IMG/VR virus record: IMGVR_UViG_3300020183_000322
Coordinates: 1 to 30,959 of that record
Reading direction: 5' to 3' (one strand)
Length of the DNA: 30,959 nt
Source of the DNA: a virus
The position numbers were made by a program, and so were the translations under genes. A model generated the notes under the pieces. The model was not told where the DNA came from, did not search any database, and was given only the letters and a program-made list of their open reading frames with translations. Positions 30,094-30,959 of this stretch are shown piece by piece (the stretch's first letter is position 1; the number at the start of each line of letters is the position of its first letter).

Positions 30094-30959
30094 TGAGCCA
30101 ATTTTTAAATGAAGCGCCGACATTTGAGAGATATGGTACAAAGTTTCAAGAGAATCTTGTTCAGCTAATGCTGGATGATAGAGCATTTGCTGACCAAATT
30201 AGCGAAGTTCTAGATATCAACTTCCTTGAGTTAAAATATTTGCGTGTGTTTGTAGAAAGACTTTTTGATTATCGTCGTAAATATGGAACGCATCCATCGC
30301 GGGATACAATTACAACTATTTTACGTACTGAATTAGAAAAAGAAAATGAATTGCTACAAAAGCAAGTTCGTGATTTTTATGCTAGAATTAGTAGCAATGA
30401 ATTTAGTTTAGATGGCGAACAACATATCAAAGATATTTCTCTTGATTTTTGTAAGAAGCAAAAGCTTAAGGAGGCTATGATCAAAAGTGTTGGACTTATT
30501 CAAAACTCATCCTATGATGAAATCAGCAAAATTATTAATGATGCTCTTAAGTTAGGAACGGATAATAATCATGGTTATGATTTTATTGTTGACTTTGAAA
30601 AACGCTTTGAATTGAAAGCTAGAAATCCAGTTAGTACTGGATGGGAATTAATTGATAATATTACCAAGGGCGGTCTTGGTCGTGGTGAACTTGGTGTTGT
30701 TATCGCTCCTACAGGTGCTGGTAAAAGCATGGCGTTGGTTCATCTAGGAGCTATGGCGCTACAGGCAGGATTAAACGTAGTACATTATACGCTTGAATTA
30801 CAGGATAAAGTCGTTGCTCTGCGCTACGACTCTTGTATTACTGGCATTTCTTTAACAGACGTAAAAGATCAAAAAGATATGGTTTGGAATGGCGTTAAAG
30901 ATGTAAAAGGCAAACTGATTATTAAAGAATATCCTACAAAGTCTGCTTCTACTAATACA
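30093..30959 (+). CDS. gp41: Replicative DNA helicase, N-terminal part (gp41/DnaB-like)
   Basis: An open frame of 289 codons that runs off the window end; its ATG overlaps the exonuclease stop (TAATG). The first ~165 residues are the helical N-terminal domain, then PVSTGWELIDNITKGGLGRGELGVVIAPTGAGKSM with Walker A PTGAGKS, then LNVVHYTLELQDKVVALRYD, which is the helicase H1a region with the catalytic Glu. This is the RecA-like core of DnaB/gp41 helicases, a hexamer that unwinds the fork and binds primase. Walker B and the remaining motifs lie beyond the window. T4 gp41 is 475 aa, so about 60% is present. Confidence 0.92.
   Translation, partial: MSQFLNEAPTFERYGTKFQENLVQLMLDDRAFADQISEVLDINFLELKYLRVFVERLFDYRRKYGTHPSRDTITTILRTELEKENELLQKQVRDFYARISSNEFSLDGEQHIKDISLDFCKKQKLKEAMIKSVGLIQNSSYDEISKIINDALKLGTDNNHGYDFIVDFEKRFELKARNPVSTGWELIDNITKGGLGRGELGVVIAPTGAGKSMALVHLGAMALQAGLNVVHYTLELQDKVVALRYDSCITGISLTDVKDQKDMVWNGVKDVKGKLIIKEYPTKSASTNT

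Noticed and set aside
1-30959. tRNA genes, CRISPR arrays, insertion sequences, homing endonucleases, attachment sites
   Set aside because: None was seen: no cloverleaf-like segments with acceptor CCA, no regularly spaced short repeats, no transposase or HNH/GIY-YIG motifs in any supported protein.

Overview
The window is a gene-dense, AT-rich segment of a T4-like (myovirus-type) bacteriophage genome. Every gene I can support lies on the plus strand. The evidence is a recognisable set of T4-type virion and replication proteins: prohead protease C-terminus, scaffold, gp23-type capsid protein, neck proteins, sheath, tube, a gp26-like zinc-cluster protein, tape measure, a LysM baseplate protein, gp32-type SSB, a UvsX-type recombinase, a 5'-3' exonuclease and a gp41/DnaB-type helicase. 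The host cannot be read from the sequence. Promoter-like TTGACA/TATAAT elements, AGGAG ribosome sites and U-tailed hairpins fit an ordinary bacterial host.

Layout. (1) 1-3630: the end of the prohead protease, then four adhesin- or fibre-like genes, including a repeat-bearing fibre protein and an autotransporter-type beta-strand-repeat protein. This cassette sits inside what is normally a head-assembly cluster. (2) 3679-7556: a putative prohead core protein, a divergent bS21-like small basic protein, the acidic scaffold and the major capsid protein, closed by a strong terminator. (3) 7670-14080: neck proteins gp13/gp14-like, an enlarged sheath, the tail tube, and a gp26-like protein followed by a +1-frame extension after a seven-T run. 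This is the position where many tailed phages make a frameshifted tail-assembly chaperone. (4) 14161-23520: tape measure, baseplate tube-cap-like protein, LysM protein, a 1318-residue baseplate protein with an SGNH-like insertion, and one unassigned structural-type gene. (5) 23529-25564: a compact, divergent family-A DNA polymerase translationally coupled to a degenerate tubulin/FtsZ-like protein. (6) 25650-30959: replication, repair and nucleotide genes: SSB, UvsX, UV-damage endonuclease, a CMP/dCMP-type deaminase whose reading frame is broken near an A6 run, flap exonuclease, and the start of the replicative helicase.

The first four blocks look like late genes, with short leaders and several recurrent CTATTTATA-type sites. 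The last block has sigma70-like promoters packed into terminator hairpins. The items most worth a second look are the two homopolymer-associated frame breaks, the terminator/promoter overlaps, the mini-polymerase plus tubulin-like pair, the bS21-like gene in the head cluster, and the SGNH-like insertion.
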